Shown here one piece after another: positions 25,739 to 34,483 of a stretch of DNA of 64,000 nucleotides. Within the stretch, counting starts at the first letter, position 1. The number at the start of each line of letters is the position of its first letter. Under the pieces are notes generated by a model. It had not been told where the DNA came from. It did not search any database and saw nothing but the letters and a program-made list of their open reading frames with translations. This DNA is from Alteromonas sp047556435. GTDB lineage: Bacteria > Pseudomonadota > Gammaproteobacteria > Enterobacterales > Alteromonadaceae. The stretch spans positions 3,286,001 to 3,350,000 of the forward strand of contig NZ_CP180210.1 in assembly GCF_047556435.1 (NCBI RefSeq), read 5' to 3'. The position numbers and the translations under genes are program-made.

Positions 25739-26278
25739 TTATTGACGCTGCATGAAAATGGTTACTTCCGCCATCACCAGCCCGAACTTCCTAATATATG
25801 ATCGGTTCATCATCGTGGTGTCGTCAAAGGCCCAGAACCAGTCGTCAAAAGTGACACGGTAAGTGGTGTCGTCAACCGGCAAATCCATCTCGTAATGAAA
25901 GTTAAATGCATTGCCGTACGCGGTTCCATCAGCCGGGCCCGCGATATCTCCGGCGTTTCCTACAAAGCTATTCTCGCCGGTTTGCTCTATCCGCCACGTT
26001 CTGTTTTTAACGCCATCACCCACACCATAATCAAAAGACTCATCGAGAATAAGTACGTCGTTCTCAATGCGTCCGTTAATGTCTACAATAAAGCGCTGGA
26101 CTACCTTCCCCGAGCGATTCTGGACAATACCCCAGGCTTTCACGTCACCATCGAAAAACGCTTTAATTTCGAAGTCAGGAGACACATTGGTGTAATCCTT
26201 TCCGTCAACCGACACAGAACAACCACTTAACGGTAAAATCAACGTCATTAATGCCAGTATTCCTGCTTTTACTTTCAT
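25739..26278 (-). CDS. DUF3833 family lipoprotein
   Basis: A 179-aa lipoprotein with lipobox LPLSGC (Cys20). The mature part contains YTNVSPDFEIKAFFDGDVKA, GIVQNRSGKVVQRF and DDWFWAFDDTTMMNRSYIRKFG, all typical of DUF3833. The ATG at 26278 lies two bases after the stop of the chalcone-isomerase-like gene and has GGAG upstream; a GTG three bases earlier is less likely. In Vibrio and Shewanella this family usually sits in a photolyase/cyclopropane-fatty-acid cluster with the same partner, but those other genes are absent here. Likely anchored in the envelope; function unknown. Confidence 0.9.
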   Translation of the reverse strand: MKVKAGILALMTLILPLSGCSVSVDGKDYTNVSPDFEIKAFFDGDVKAWGIVQNRSGKVVQRFIVDINGRIENDVLILDESFDYGVGDGVKNRTWRIEQTGENSFVGNAGDIAGPADGTAYGNAFNFHYEMDLPVDDTTYRVTFDDWFWAFDDTTMMNRSYIRKFGLVMAEVTIFMQRQ

Positions 26279-26280
26279 CA

Positions 26281-26793
26281 CTACTCTCCGTTTATTAATT
26301 TATCTCTGAAATCCGGTTCAGACGTTTTCTCGCCTACCCAGATATTGAAAAACCAGCGTGTAAACTCCGGATCATCCACTTCTCCCAACAGGGTATCCTG
26401 TTGATAAAAAAGTGCTTCGCCGCTGTCTCCAACTACCCCCAGCAGATGTTCATCTTCATTAATGTCGGGAAATATTTCATTCATAGCCTTTAGCCATGAC
26501 GATATTTTCTCGTCATCGTCTAGTCCCTGTGATTTCATTTCCTTTATGGAACGTTCTGCTATCTCTTTGCCTTCAAAATCGCGCAAGTAGGTAAGACGCA
26601 ACGCAAAGCGCTCTGCCGGCCACTTGCCCTGCGGGGCGTAAAGCACCGCATCGTAGACGTCCCAAAAGTAGTAAGTGAAGCGGGCCTCGCCCACCACTGA
26701 AGCATCAGGTATGCGCTCCTGCACCGGTGCAGGTATTGCAGCCTGACTGCTGTACGTCACGACAAAGAATAGAAAACAAAGTGTTCGCAGCAT
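26281..26793 (-). CDS. Chalcone isomerase-like exported protein
   Basis: A 170-aa protein with a signal peptide (cleavage near SQA-AIP, residue about 19). The body, with VVGEARFTYYFWDVYDAVLYAPQG split over residues 34-57 and LRDFEGKEIAERSIKEM, matches the chalcone-isomerase-like family found in bacteria (PF16036 type). These bacterial members bind fatty acids or similar ligands and are not known to act on chalcones. It is followed at once by the DUF3833 lipoprotein, so the pair likely works together in the periplasm or outer envelope. Confidence 0.87.
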   Translation of the reverse strand: MLRTLCFLFFVVTYSSQAAIPAPVQERIPDASVVGEARFTYYFWDVYDAVLYAPQGKWPAERFALRLTYLRDFEGKEIAERSIKEMKSQGLDDDEKISSWLKAMNEIFPDINEDEHLLGVVGDSGEALFYQQDTLLGEVDDPEFTRWFFNIWVGEKTSEPDFRDKLINGE

Positions 26794-26956
26794 AATCGGG
26801 TGTCCTTACATAACAGATAACGCTTATACAGCAGCAGCATGAAGGATGATCATCCATTACACAGCCTTAATAAACGCCTGACATTGACAACGCACAAGTA
26901 CATGGCAATCTGTGAGATATGCTGTTCCAGTCTGTTAGCAACGAATCGCCACTATC

Positions 26957-27826
26957 ATGGACCCTCAACTTCCTTCCCCGCTGATGCAAATTCGACCGGC
27001 CTGGCCCGGCGCTGATGCGCTTTCCATTTTTGTGAAGCGTGATGATCTGATTCATCCCGTTATATCAGGTAACAAATGGCGAAAATTGCGCCCATTACTG
27101 TCGTCGGGGGGCCAGCACATTGCTGGCATAGTGAGCTTTGGCGGTGGTTTTTCCAATCATTTACATGCGTTGGGATACTTGTGTGCACTGCGTCATATTC
27201 CGTTTATCGCTATCGTCCGCGGTGATTACCGGAAAAATCCCACTCCCATGCTGAGCAATCTGACTGACTGGGGAGCCTCGATTCATTATGTAACAAAGAA
27301 GGAGTATCGTGAACGCAACGAGGCTGCTTATCTTCACGCGCTCAGCTCCAGATACCCTGAGTACATGGTTATTCCTGAAGGGGGAAGTCAGCGAGAGGCA
27401 TTGAGCGGTATCACAGCACTAACTGATGAGCTACCGTGCAATTTCGACGTGATAGTTTCACCGGTTGCCAGTGGCGCAACGCTGGCGGGTTTGAGTATGG
27501 CGATGCAGCATCATCAGCAGGCAATTGGCATTGCGGTGCTTAAAGGCGAGGGATATCTCGAGTCACTGGTATCTTCATTACTGCCACAGCCCAATTCTTC
27601 CTGGACGATAGCACACCAGTATCATCACGGGGGTTACGCAAAAACCAGCGCACCTTTGTTATCGTTCTGCCAGACATTTGAGAACGACACGCAGATCCCG
27701 GTCGAGCCGGTCTATTCCGGAAAACTTTTCTTCGCGCTCAAGGACATGATTGGAAAAGGAATGTTTGCTGCCGGACAAACAATTATCGCGCTGCATACTG
27801 GCGGGTTACAAGGGGCGAGGAAATAA
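26957..27826 (+). CDS. PLP-dependent ACC deaminase / D-cysteine desulfhydrase family protein
   Basis: A 289-aa fold-type II PLP enzyme. The start is SPLMQIRPAW, then FVKRDDLIHPVISGNKWRK with the PLP lysine at K40, and VSFGGGFSNHLHALGYL, the Ser/Asn-containing loop that follows the cofactor in ACC deaminases and D-cysteine desulfhydrases. The phosphate loop VSPVASGATLAGL is near residue 175. The family includes enzymes that open aminocyclopropane-carboxylate or desulfurate D-cysteine; the substrate cannot be assigned here. At 289 aa it is a little shorter than DcyD (about 328). It is divergent from the chalcone-isomerase-like gene. Confidence 0.88.
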   Translation: MDPQLPSPLMQIRPAWPGADALSIFVKRDDLIHPVISGNKWRKLRPLLSSGGQHIAGIVSFGGGFSNHLHALGYLCALRHIPFIAIVRGDYRKNPTPMLSNLTDWGASIHYVTKKEYRERNEAAYLHALSSRYPEYMVIPEGGSQREALSGITALTDELPCNFDVIVSPVASGATLAGLSMAMQHHQQAIGIAVLKGEGYLESLVSSLLPQPNSSWTIAHQYHHGGYAKTSAPLLSFCQTFENDTQIPVEPVYSGKLFFALKDMIGKGMFAAGQTIIALHTGGLQGARK

Positions 27827-28029
27827 GCCGTTAAAAGAGGCATACACGGGAAGTTTGCTATGGTCACAAGCGTCTCGCACTGATCTTAAAGACAGCTCCA
27901 AGCATATGCAAAGTTTACTATTCTTTGGTGATCTTATACTCAACATTACACGTTTTTAATGTTGCATCATTTAGAGATAGCATACAGTTTCTATACGGTG
28001 TTATTTTTCTGACAACACGGAGAACACTT

Positions 28030-28431
28030 GTGATCCACGGTCCTAAAACACTGCCAAAACCCGTTCAAATGCTGGTGACCCGGTCACTCGGCCTTTGTGA
28101 AGCGATGCTCCCCCACTGCAGCGCTTTTTACCCTTTTGCTGCAATATATGAAGATGGCAAAGTGGGCTGTCTGTTTACCGATGAAAACGACCAGTTTGGT
28201 GGCGACAGTCATCTTATAGAGAAGCTTCAGTGGCGTATTATTGATACCACTACCGACGCTGAAAGTTACAGCGTGCTGGTATATGCCGCAAAGGTCAAAA
28301 CAGACCGCAAAGATGATATGGATGCAATTGCAATCACAACAACACAGCCCTCAGGCGAAGAGTCTATGCTGTTATACCCCTATTTCAGAGTGGGAAGTCG
28401 CATTGTTTTATCGCCGCCAATTCATGGGTAA
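28030..28431 (+). CDS. Hypothetical protein, 133 aa
   Basis: The frame is open from 27925, but the GTG at 28030 has GGAG eight bases upstream and starts a compact globular sequence, VIHGPKTLPKPVQMLVTRSL. The product has no signal peptide or membrane helix. It contains AIYEDGKVGCLFTDEND and a C-terminal LLYPYFRVGSRIVLSPP, suggesting a beta-rich small domain. I recognise no family. A clear terminator lies about 105 bases downstream, which supports a transcript ending here. Confidence 0.6.
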   Translation: MIHGPKTLPKPVQMLVTRSLGLCEAMLPHCSAFYPFAAIYEDGKVGCLFTDENDQFGGDSHLIEKLQWRIIDTTTDAESYSVLVYAAKVKTDRKDDMDAIAITTTQPSGEESMLLYPYFRVGSRIVLSPPIHG

Positions 28432-28536
28432 GTTATCATCCCTCATAGTCTTCGCTTTCACGCCGCGCGCAGGCAGAACATAACGTTTCTGCGGCGCGTT
28501 ACGTTATTGTGAAAGCGCTTAGCGATAGCCGGAGTC

Positions 28537-28565
28537 AGGCGACATTTATATGTCGCCTTATTTTT
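28537..28565 (+). terminator. Rho-independent terminator before the carboxynorspermidine genes
   Basis: AGGCGACAT (28537-28545), loop TTAT, ATGTCGCCT (28550-28558), then TATTTTT: a perfect 9-bp stem with a T-rich tail. It ends the transcript of the 133-aa hypothetical gene. Confidence 0.88.
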
Positions 28566-28655
28566 ACAGGTGAACAACACACTTTGCTTGCCAATTCAGT
28601 GTTGTCTGCTAGCATTCAGCGCAAATTAAAACAGCTACATTGGGAATAATTGATT

Positions 28656-29858
28656 ATGTCTCGCGTGTTAATAATCGGAGCCGGTGGCGTCGCTGCCGTT
28701 ACAGTTAAGAAATGTGCCCGTCTGCCGGAACATTTCGATGAAATTTATCTTGCCAGCCGCACCGTTTCCAAATGCGAAGCGTTGCAAAAAGAGGTGGGTG
28801 AAGATCGGGTAAAAGCCGTCTTTGCCGTAGATGCTGACGATGCCAAAGCCGTTGAAGCTCTGATTAACGACGTCAAACCAGACCTGGTAATTAACCTGGC
28901 GCTGCCATATCAGGACTTGCCAATCATGGACGCCTGTCTGGCAACTAAAACCGATTATCTGGATACGGCTAATTATGAGCCCAAAGACAAAGCCGAGTTT
29001 GAATATTCCTGGCAGTGGGCTTATCAGGAGCGTTTCAAAGAAGCCGGTATTATGGCTCTTCTGGGCAGTGGCTTTGATCCAGGCGTGACCAACGTATTTA
29101 CCGCCTATGCCGCCAAGCACTATTTTGATGAAATCCATTATCTGGATATTGTCGATTGTAATGGTGGTGATCACGGTCAGGCGTTTGCTACCAACTTCAA
29201 CCCCGAAATTAATATTCGTGAAATAACCCAACGTGGTAAATATTTTGAAGACGGTGAGTGGAAAGATACCGATCCACTAAGCGTACGCGAGGATCTCGAT
29301 TATCAAAATATTGGTGTGCGCGCCTCGTACCTGATGTTCCATGAAGAGCTGGAATCCATTGTTAAGCACTTCCCGACGCTGAAACGCGCACGTTTCTGGA
29401 TGACATTTGGCGATGCCTATCTGAATCACCTGCGTGTATTAGAAGGTATTGGCATGACCAGCATTGAGCCGGTGGAATTCCAGGGCCAGAAGATTGTTCC
29501 GCTGGAGTTCCTAAAAGCAGTACTGCCTAATCCCGGTTCGCTGGCTGAAGGTTATACCGGCATGACCTGCATTGGCACGTACATTACCGGTATCAAAGAT
29601 GGCAAAGAGAAAACCATCTTTATCTACAACAACTGTGAGCACGCGAAGTGCAATGAAGAAGTGGGCGCGCAGGCGGTATCTTACACCACAGGTGTGCCAG
29701 CTATGATTGGCTCCATGTTGATGCTTAACGGCACCTGGAAGCAACCTGGTGTATGGAATATGGAGCAGTTCGATCCAGACCCGTTCATGGAGCAACTGAA
29801 TCAACACGGTCTGCCGTGGCACGTCCTTGAATGTGACGACAGTCCGTTTGCGAAATAG
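28656..29858 (+). CDS. Carboxynorspermidine synthase (saccharopine dehydrogenase family)
   Basis: A 400-aa NAD(P)H-dependent enzyme that condenses aspartate semialdehyde with 1,3-diaminopropane or putrescine to give carboxy(nor)spermidine (CANSDH). It starts SRVLIIGAGGVAAVTVKKCA, a Rossmann motif of the saccharopine dehydrogenase family; DYLDTANYEP, GSGFDPGVTNVF and DCNGGDHGQAFATNFNPE are typical. I chose the ATG at 28656 rather than a TTG six bases earlier. The decarboxylase gene follows by 15 bases, so the pathway is complete in this operon. It is an alternative to the S-adenosylmethionine-dependent spermidine route. Confidence 0.94.
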   Translation: MSRVLIIGAGGVAAVTVKKCARLPEHFDEIYLASRTVSKCEALQKEVGEDRVKAVFAVDADDAKAVEALINDVKPDLVINLALPYQDLPIMDACLATKTDYLDTANYEPKDKAEFEYSWQWAYQERFKEAGIMALLGSGFDPGVTNVFTAYAAKHYFDEIHYLDIVDCNGGDHGQAFATNFNPEINIREITQRGKYFEDGEWKDTDPLSVREDLDYQNIGVRASYLMFHEELESIVKHFPTLKRARFWMTFGDAYLNHLRVLEGIGMTSIEPVEFQGQKIVPLEFLKAVLPNPGSLAEGYTGMTCIGTYITGIKDGKEKTIFIYNNCEHAKCNEEVGAQAVSYTTGVPAMIGSMLMLNGTWKQPGVWNMEQFDPDPFMEQLNQHGLPWHVLECDDSPFAK

Positions 29859-29873
29859 GCCGGAGAGATAACG

Positions 29874-31004
29874 TTGACCGATTTGACACAGCGTAACGAT
29901 ATTCCATCTCCATGCTATGTATTGGAGGAAGAAAAGCTAGTCCGCAATCTGGAGTTGATGAAGCGAGTTCAGGACAGCTCCGGCGCTCGGATTATCCTGG
30001 CACTGAAAGGCTTTTCCATGTGGTCAAGCTTCGACATCATCAAACCCTATCTGCATGGCGCAACAGCCAGCTCGGTATGGGAAGCAAAACTGGCTGCGGA
30101 AATGGGCAAAGAAGTTCACGCTTATGCGCCTGCTTATAAAGCCAGTGACATCGAACAGCTAAAGTCATTGGTCAACCATTTGTCTTTCAACAGCCTGACA
30201 CAATGGCAACGTTATAAAGACAGCCTGCCTGACGTGTCTCTGGGCTTGCGTATCAACCCGGAACATCAGGAAGCGGAAACACCCCTGTACGATCCGGCAG
30301 CACCGGGCTCGCGTCTGGGTATCCGGGCTTCGCAACTGGAAGGTGTTGACTTAACCGGTATCGATGGATTCCACTGCCACAACTTGTGTGAGTGCGATTC
30401 GTTTGCTACTGAGCGCACGCTGAAGGCCATCGAAGCGCGCTTCGAAAAATGGCTACCGCAACTCAAATGGCTGAACCTGGGCGGAGGGCATTTAATGACC
30501 CGTCAGGGTTATGATGTAGATCACTTAATTGCCACGCTGAAAGCGTTTAAAACGAAATATCCGCACCTGGATGTTATCCTTGAGCCGGGCTCGGCAGTGG
30601 CCTGGCAAACGGGTCCGCTAATCGCGGAAGTGGTAGACGTGGTGGACAATGAAGGCCCTATCGCTATTCTCGATATCTCCGCCACTGCGCACATGCCGGA
30701 CGTTCTTGAAATGCCGTACCGGCCGACCGTCCGACGTGCCGGTATGCCAGGTGATAAGGCTTATGATGTGAAGCTGGGAGGGAATTCCTGCCTGGCCGGA
30801 GACGTGATTGATATCTATTCCTTTGATGAACCTCTACAACCAGGCGACCGCGTGCAGTTCGAAGATATGATGCATTACACCATGGTTAAAACGACGTTTT
30901 TCAATGGCGTAGAACATCCTGCTATCGCGATACTGCGTACCGACGGCACGCTGGATATTGTTCGCCAGTTCAGTTATGCGGACTTCAAAGCCAGATTGTC
31001 TTAA
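29874..31004 (+). CDS. nspC: Carboxynorspermidine decarboxylase
   Basis: A 376-aa PLP enzyme of the alanine-racemase-fold decarboxylases that removes the carboxyl group from carboxynorspermidine or carboxyspermidine. The PLP lysine is K45 in LALKGFSMWS. DGFHCHNLCE, LNLGGGHLMT and LEPGSAVAWQTG bind cofactor and substrate, and VKLGGNSCLAGD carries the catalytic Cys. The start codon is TTG at 29874 with GGAGAG upstream; no ATG fits the family start. It is co-transcribed with the synthase gene. Confidence 0.95.
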   Translation: MTDLTQRNDIPSPCYVLEEEKLVRNLELMKRVQDSSGARIILALKGFSMWSSFDIIKPYLHGATASSVWEAKLAAEMGKEVHAYAPAYKASDIEQLKSLVNHLSFNSLTQWQRYKDSLPDVSLGLRINPEHQEAETPLYDPAAPGSRLGIRASQLEGVDLTGIDGFHCHNLCECDSFATERTLKAIEARFEKWLPQLKWLNLGGGHLMTRQGYDVDHLIATLKAFKTKYPHLDVILEPGSAVAWQTGPLIAEVVDVVDNEGPIAILDISATAHMPDVLEMPYRPTVRRAGMPGDKAYDVKLGGNSCLAGDVIDIYSFDEPLQPGDRVQFEDMMHYTMVKTTFFNGVEHPAIAILRTDGTLDIVRQFSYADFKARLS

Positions 31005-31022
31005 ATATCGATACTTGCCAAT

Positions 31023-31054
31023 AAAAAAGCGCGCTTCAAGGCGCGCTTTTGTTT
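31023..31054. terminator. Bidirectional terminator between nspC and rsmI
   Basis: AAAAGCGCGC (31025-31034), loop TTCAAG, GCGCGCTTTT (31041-31050), with more A residues to the left and GTTTT to the right. The 10-bp perfect stem sits between two convergent genes and can serve both. Confidence 0.9.
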
Positions 31055-31121
31055 TGTAAAACGTCCACAACACTCAACGTTGCTGCCCGTCAGTCAATAG
31101 CATGAGCTGTGAATTGTTCGT

Positions 31122-31967
31122 TTATGCCAACCCGGACTTCAGATCAAGCCCTGCCTGATACAACGCGTTCTTTTTAAGATTGTAATGAGTCGCCACTACC
31201 GCCGCGGCCTTTTTTAGGGGTAAATGCTCACTCAATGTAGTCAGCAGTGTCATCGCTTCCGGTGGTATCGCCGAGACATCGACAACAGCAGGAGATACCA
31301 TCACGACAAATTCCCCCTTTTGTCGTACCGCTTCAGCTTCCAGCCAGTCTCCCACTTCTTGCGGCGTGCCACTGATATACGTCTCAAACGCTTTAGAAAT
31401 CTCTTTTGCCACGACAATCTGGCGTTCCTTCAACACACGCTGCATATCGCGAACCGTATCTACAATGCGCCTCGGCGCTTCGTAAAAGACCGATGTGCAG
31501 GTACGCTCAGCCAGAGAGCTCAACATATTGCTTCTGGCCTGGCTTTTCACCGGCAAAAAACCCTCGAAAATAAACCGGTCGGTCGGTAAACCTGACGCAC
31601 TCAATGCGGTGATAGCTGCACAGGGGCCGGGCAACGCGATCACCGGGATCCCCTCTTCGCGACACCGCCTTACCAGCACAAATCCCGGATCGCTTATCAA
31701 CGGTGTACCCGCATCGCTGATGAGGGCAACATCGTCTCCGCTTAACAGGCGGTGACAAAGCATCGCAGCACGCTTATCCTCATTATGTTCATGCAGGCTG
31801 AGCGTGCGCGTGGAAATAGAAAAGTGTTGCAGCAATCGGGCACTGTGGCGGGTGTCTTCGGCTGCTATCCAGGCGACGCTGGCCAGCGTATCCAATGCAC
31901 GGGGAGAGATATCCTCCAGGTTACCGATAGGCGTGGGAACAATGTAAAGGGTAGCTGGCTCTGACAT
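31122..31967 (-). CDS. rsmI: 16S rRNA 2'-O-ribose C1402 methyltransferase RsmI
   Basis: A 281-aa tetrapyrrole-methylase-fold enzyme that uses SAM to methylate the ribose of C1402 in 16S rRNA. The start LYIVPTPIGNLEDISPRAL and AEDTRHSARLL, then LISDAGTPLISDPG and ALPGPCAAITALSASGLP, are diagnostic. The C-terminal part contains LPLKKAAAVVATHYNLKKNALY. It is divergent from lpoA, with the start codons about 130 bases apart, the same arrangement as in E. coli. Confidence 0.97.
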   Translation of the reverse strand: MSEPATLYIVPTPIGNLEDISPRALDTLASVAWIAAEDTRHSARLLQHFSISTRTLSLHEHNEDKRAAMLCHRLLSGDDVALISDAGTPLISDPGFVLVRRCREEGIPVIALPGPCAAITALSASGLPTDRFIFEGFLPVKSQARSNMLSSLAERTCTSVFYEAPRRIVDTVRDMQRVLKERQIVVAKEISKAFETYISGTPQEVGDWLEAEAVRQKGEFVVMVSPAVVDVSAIPPEAMTLLTTLSEHLPLKKAAAVVATHYNLKKNALYQAGLDLKSGLA

Positions 31968-32096
31968 AAACGAATGCGATGAAAGTGATAATGCATAAAG
32001 TGTATCATGCCGTTGGAACAGTTTATCGCCTTAGACGTAGATTTTCGCGTGTGTTCAGATAAACTTGGCTTCGAACTCACAAAGAAGGAATCCGAC

Positions 32097-34037
32097 GTGC
32101 GTCATGGTTTTTCTCTGCGCTATATACTGTTAAGTGCCTGCCTGGGGACGGTATTTTTTCTCAACGGCTGTAGCTCACCTGCCCCACGTACGACCAAACC
32201 GGTAGCGAAAGTCGAGCCGTTACCGGCCGAACCTGTCGATACCAATGCAACGCCAGCATCACTGATAGCCGACGCGCAAACTGCGTGGGAAGAGCATCGC
32301 GATGCGCTGCAGCGGAATAATTTCCTGCTGCAGGCTGTACAACTGCTTTTAGAGAACGATGATATCGCCCGCGCTCAGCAAATCCTGTTGCAACTTCAGC
32401 AAGAAGGCGTCGATGACAGGCTTCAGACACGCATGAACGTGTTAAGCGCACTTGCCTGGGCTGATGCCGAAGATGCCGATACTGAATCATTGCTGGCTCT
32501 GCTTGATAAGCCGGTTGATGACGATGCCTTGCGTTATAAGCAGTTGGATTTACTAACCGCACTTTATTTGCGTAAAGGTGACTTACTGTCGGCCGCCAAC
32601 AGCTATGAACAAGCTATGCCGCCATCGGAAGACAGCGTCCGCCAGGTGTGGGAATGGGTGAATGAAGCCCGGTATCAGCTACCCGAAAATGCACAATCAA
32701 AGTACCCGGCGCTACGTCCCTATCTGGCGCTGCTTGCACTCGTGCAGGACAATGGATTATCGCCGCAGTCTCTTGCCGATGCGACACAGCAATTTAAACA
32801 GGTATATCGAGGTCACCGGCTCGTTACCCACTGGCCTGAAGAGGTGACGAAAGCCAGTGAACTGCGCCCCGCCACGATCCCGCAAATTCTGGTCATGCTG
32901 CCACTTAGCGGCCGTCTTGAAAATACTGGCATGGCGATAAAAGAAGGCATTTTGTCAGCTTACTATCAGGCATTACAGAACGCGACAGACACCCGTGACG
33001 TTCCCCAACTTGAATTTGTCGATACGGTGGGCAAAACCCCAGAAAAACTGGCTGCATCAGTAGGTCAGCATCGCTGGGTGATTGGTCCGCTACTAAAGGA
33101 AACCATTGAAGAGGTAGTTCCGCTTATCCCGCATACGGTGAACGTACTGGCACTCAATCGCGCCGATCTAAATGCCGAGCCCCTACCAACCGGAATGCTT
33201 GACCCGGAAACATTACCGGTACAGGAGGCCCGCGTTCAGACTGAGCCGGGGTTTTTCTCTCTGGCACCGGAAGATGAGGCATATCAGCTGGCCGATCATA
33301 TCTTCAACAGTGGTTACCGGGCACCGATTGTTGTGGCTGCACAGTCCAGCATTTATCAACGTATGAACGAGGCTTTCGCACAGCGCTGGCAAACACTTAA
33401 TACCCGTCACGCTTCCAGAGATAAGGTGAACCTGACAACCATTGATTTTTCAGACAGCACAACACTGCGGGAAGGCATTACCCAGGCATTGGATGTTGCG
33501 CAAAGTAAAGACAGAATTAACCAGATCCGCTACATGGTAAATGAAGAGCTGTATAATGTGCCACGCAGCCGGGGCGACATTGACGCCATTGTGGTGTTTG
33601 CGTCACCGGAGCAAACCGAACTGCTTAACCCGATGGTTGAGGCCAGTCTGAGTCCGTTTGACGGCAAGGTAGTACCGGTTTATGCCACTTCCCGCTCAAT
33701 GGAATATGACAGCAGCAAGAACCAGTGGCGCGATTTGCAAAATGTCCGTTTTCTGGACATGCCGTGGATGATGCCTGACAACCAGTGGCAGGCATTACAG
33801 TCGCAAAGCGAGGCATTATGGCCACATCGCAGCACGCAGCTTAATCGCTTATTTGCATTTGGTGTTGATGCCTATAATTTATTGCCGTCTCTACACACTA
33901 TGGGACTGTTGCCTCAAGTGGAAGTTGCTGGCCTCACCGGCACATTGTCAAGGAATGATGACCATCAGATAGAGCGTCGGCTTCCACAGGCTAAGATAGA
34001 CAACGAGCGGGTAATCCCGTTATCAAACGAAAAATAA
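32097..34037 (+). CDS. lpoA: Penicillin-binding protein activator LpoA
   Basis: A 646-aa outer-membrane lipoprotein that activates the peptidoglycan synthase PBP1A from outside. The GTG at 32097 (AAGGAA seven bases upstream) gives a signal sequence with lipobox FLNGC, Cys25; a longer in-frame start at 32007 would place the signal peptide 30 residues in, so it is rejected. Residues about 55-260 form a TPR-like helical domain; from about 290 (QILVMLPLSGRLENTGMAI) a periplasmic-binding-protein-like domain follows. It begins the lpoA-yraN-diaA-dolP run. Confidence 0.94.
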   Translation: MRHGFSLRYILLSACLGTVFFLNGCSSPAPRTTKPVAKVEPLPAEPVDTNATPASLIADAQTAWEEHRDALQRNNFLLQAVQLLLENDDIARAQQILLQLQQEGVDDRLQTRMNVLSALAWADAEDADTESLLALLDKPVDDDALRYKQLDLLTALYLRKGDLLSAANSYEQAMPPSEDSVRQVWEWVNEARYQLPENAQSKYPALRPYLALLALVQDNGLSPQSLADATQQFKQVYRGHRLVTHWPEEVTKASELRPATIPQILVMLPLSGRLENTGMAIKEGILSAYYQALQNATDTRDVPQLEFVDTVGKTPEKLAASVGQHRWVIGPLLKETIEEVVPLIPHTVNVLALNRADLNAEPLPTGMLDPETLPVQEARVQTEPGFFSLAPEDEAYQLADHIFNSGYRAPIVVAAQSSIYQRMNEAFAQRWQTLNTRHASRDKVNLTTIDFSDSTTLREGITQALDVAQSKDRINQIRYMVNEELYNVPRSRGDIDAIVVFASPEQTELLNPMVEASLSPFDGKVVPVYATSRSMEYDSSKNQWRDLQNVRFLDMPWMMPDNQWQALQSQSEALWPHRSTQLNRLFAFGVDAYNLLPSLHTMGLLPQVEVAGLTGTLSRNDDHQIERRLPQAKIDNERVIPLSNEK

Positions 34038-34113
34038 GGTAATTCCGGTGAACGACGGATCCGTTCAGTAGTAATACCGGCGCATTGCTAAAACAACCAG
34101 GGAAGGGTCAACG

Positions 34114-34455
34114 ATGTCGACAAGACAGGGAACAAACGCAGAAAAAGACGCTGTTGGTTTTCTTGAAACTCACGGACTTGAGTTAATAGAAACTAATTAC
34201 CGTACACGCTTTGGAGAGTTAGATTTACTGATGTGGGATGGTCTGATACTGGTCTGCATCGAGGTGAAATACCGACGTCACAGCCGCTTTGGACAGGCCG
34301 CTGAATTTGTAACGGCCAAAAAACTCCAGCGAATGCGTACTGCGTTTGAACAATATTTATTAGACAATGGTCATAGTCCTGTATCCACGCCGGTCCGTAT
34401 TGATGTCATAGCGATTGACGGTGACGACTTCCAATGGGTCAAAAACGTGGTATGA
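34114..34455 (+). CDS. yraN: YraN family (UPF0102) endonuclease-like protein
   Basis: A 113-aa protein with a compact PD-(D/E)xK-like nuclease fold. The motif pattern GELDLLMWDG then LVCIEVKYRRHSRFGQAAE contains the conserved Asp, Glu and Lys. The family occurs next to lpoA and diaA in most gammaproteobacteria but its cellular substrate is not known. The last 41 bases overlap an upstream extension of the diaA frame, but diaA itself starts later. Confidence 0.94.
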   Translation: MSTRQGTNAEKDAVGFLETHGLELIETNYRTRFGELDLLMWDGLILVCIEVKYRRHSRFGQAAEFVTAKKLQRMRTAFEQYLLDNGHSPVSTPVRIDVIAIDGDDFQWVKNVV

Positions 34456-34483
34456 CGTGACCAGACACTTAAAGATGAGAAGT

